Shown here: positions 32,509 through 33,004 of the stretch, piece after piece | Position numbering within the stretch: position 1 is the first letter of the stretch | Layout of the letters: each line of letters begins with the position of its first letter | Source: Candidatus Epulonipiscium sp. | GTDB lineage: Bacteria; Bacillota; Clostridia; Lachnospirales; Defluviitaleaceae | NCBI GenBank assembly: GCA_012518815.1 | Contig: JAAYRK010000038.1 | Span: 1-33,004 of the forward strand | Direction: 5' to 3' | Length of the DNA stretch: 33,004 bases | Notes under the pieces: generated by a model | What the model was told of the DNA's origin: nothing | Seen by the model: the letters and a program-made list of their open reading frames with translations, nothing else | Database searches by the model: none | Program-made: the position numbers and the translations under genes

Positions 32509-33004
32509 CTAAAAGTCTTTTTTTATATAAAATATTGTGGTAAACAAATAGGATATAAAAAATAAAGTTAATGAAATCATGAAAAATGAAAAGCAATTTA
32601 GGTAATTTGTGTAAAAATCTTTAATTTCCTTAATCAACATATAAAAAATATTAGCTTGAGCAATATCATCTATTGTTGGATAAAAAAAGATAATAAGTAT
32701 ACTTGTAATCAAAGCCCATATATGAGCTATTAATCCCCAGTTGGCTTTTAATAAGAAGTTTACTGGTAATGTCAGAGTTGTAATGCACATTAAAACACTT
32801 ATTGTTGATATTAGATCCATAATGGATATAAAGGACATAATTGAGATGCCAATTAATTTTAATAAACCACCTATTAAGCCAACCAATATAGTATTGATTA
32901 ATCCAACAATTATAACAAGCAAATATTTCGCAGTTATTTGTTCAATCCTAGTAATTTTAAGACTATGTATAAAGATATTATGTTTTGAATCTAAGTATTG
33001 AACA
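32509..33004 (-). CDS. ABC-2-type membrane permease subunit (cut by window end)
   Basis: The open frame runs off the right edge, so the 5' end is missing. The visible part begins YLDSKHNIFIHSLKITRIEQ, the same SLP(V/I)TR-type coupling loop as in the downstream gene, and continues with four to five hydrophobic segments (ITAKYLLVIIVGLINTILVG onward) to a short basic tail IFYIKKDF. It is a sister of the gene at 31889-32494, probably by duplication. A start at 32922 (TTG) is internal and not real. An upstream ATP-binding subunit is expected outside the window. Confidence 0.8.
   Translation of the reverse strand, partial: VQYLDSKHNIFIHSLKITRIEQITAKYLLVIIVGLINTILVGLIGGLLKLIGISIMSFISIMDLISTISVLMCITTLTLPVNFLLKANWGLIAHIWALITSILIIFFYPTIDDIAQANIFYMLIKEIKDFYTNYLNCFSFFMISLTLFFISYLFTTIFYIKKDF

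Noticed and set aside
32741-33001. Plus-strand open frame at the right edge
   Set aside because: Antisense to the ABC-2 permease gene, which has membrane-protein features and the family coupling loop.

Overview
The window comes from a low-GC Gram-positive anaerobe, most likely a Clostridia/Tissierellia-type Firmicute. This is inferred from the AT-rich codon use, strong GGAGG ribosome binding sites, frequent TTG and GTG starts, SLH-type surface proteins, a flavodiiron protein with a rubredoxin-reductase-like partner, and families of short palindromic repeats. No rRNA, tRNA, CRISPR array, transposase or phage gene was seen. A species cannot be named from this sequence alone.

Layout. Positions 1-2353 are a scar of broken genes: an attenuator-type leader and the first quarter of an ABC-F ribosome-protection gene, joined to an internal piece of a PKD-like surface protein, joined to a frameshifted DUF1796 gene. 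Next come a small cupin and a membrane-anchored XRE regulator (2551-3705). A YheO/DauR-type regulator (minus strand) diverges from a ridA - nhaC-like - MalY/PatB-like operon (3951-8075) that looks like an amino-acid beta-elimination module. A long intergenic region (8076-8720) holds a possible small RNA and a structured leader in front of a flavodiiron protein gene. Then come adenine deaminase (ade) and a four-gene cobalamin nucleotide-loop cassette, cobT-cobU-cobS-cobC (to 14682). A half-size EamA transporter follows, then a decayed SLH/GLUG surface protein gene with a structured leader, an orphan coding fragment, and an NADH:rubredoxin-reductase-like flavoprotein (to 18379).

The minus-strand block 18540-24947 is a six-gene polyamine operon, transcribed speD-speA-speE-speB-carboxynorspermidine synthase-nspC. 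It encodes arginine to agmatine to putrescine, and then both known routes from putrescine to spermidine. The remainder carries a bacteriohemerythrin, an XRE-DUF5680 regulator, a membrane diguanylate cyclase, a second half-size EamA protein, a nitroreductase, a PAP2 phosphatase, a secreted TraB/GumN protein, and two ABC-2-type permease genes at the right edge, the last one cut by the window end.

A family of palindromic repeats with core GGGACGGTTCTT...GCTTC and its complement occurs at seven places, mostly abutting stop codons and probably serving as terminators. The most unusual point is that ade lies exactly between two inverted arms of this repeat, has clearly higher GC than its neighbours, and its last codons read through the right arm into the start of cobT. 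This looks like a gene captured inside a REP-type hairpin. Other leads are the structured RNA leader of the surface-protein gene (15388-15490), the promoter-to-terminator unit at 8232-8420, and the doubled spermidine route.
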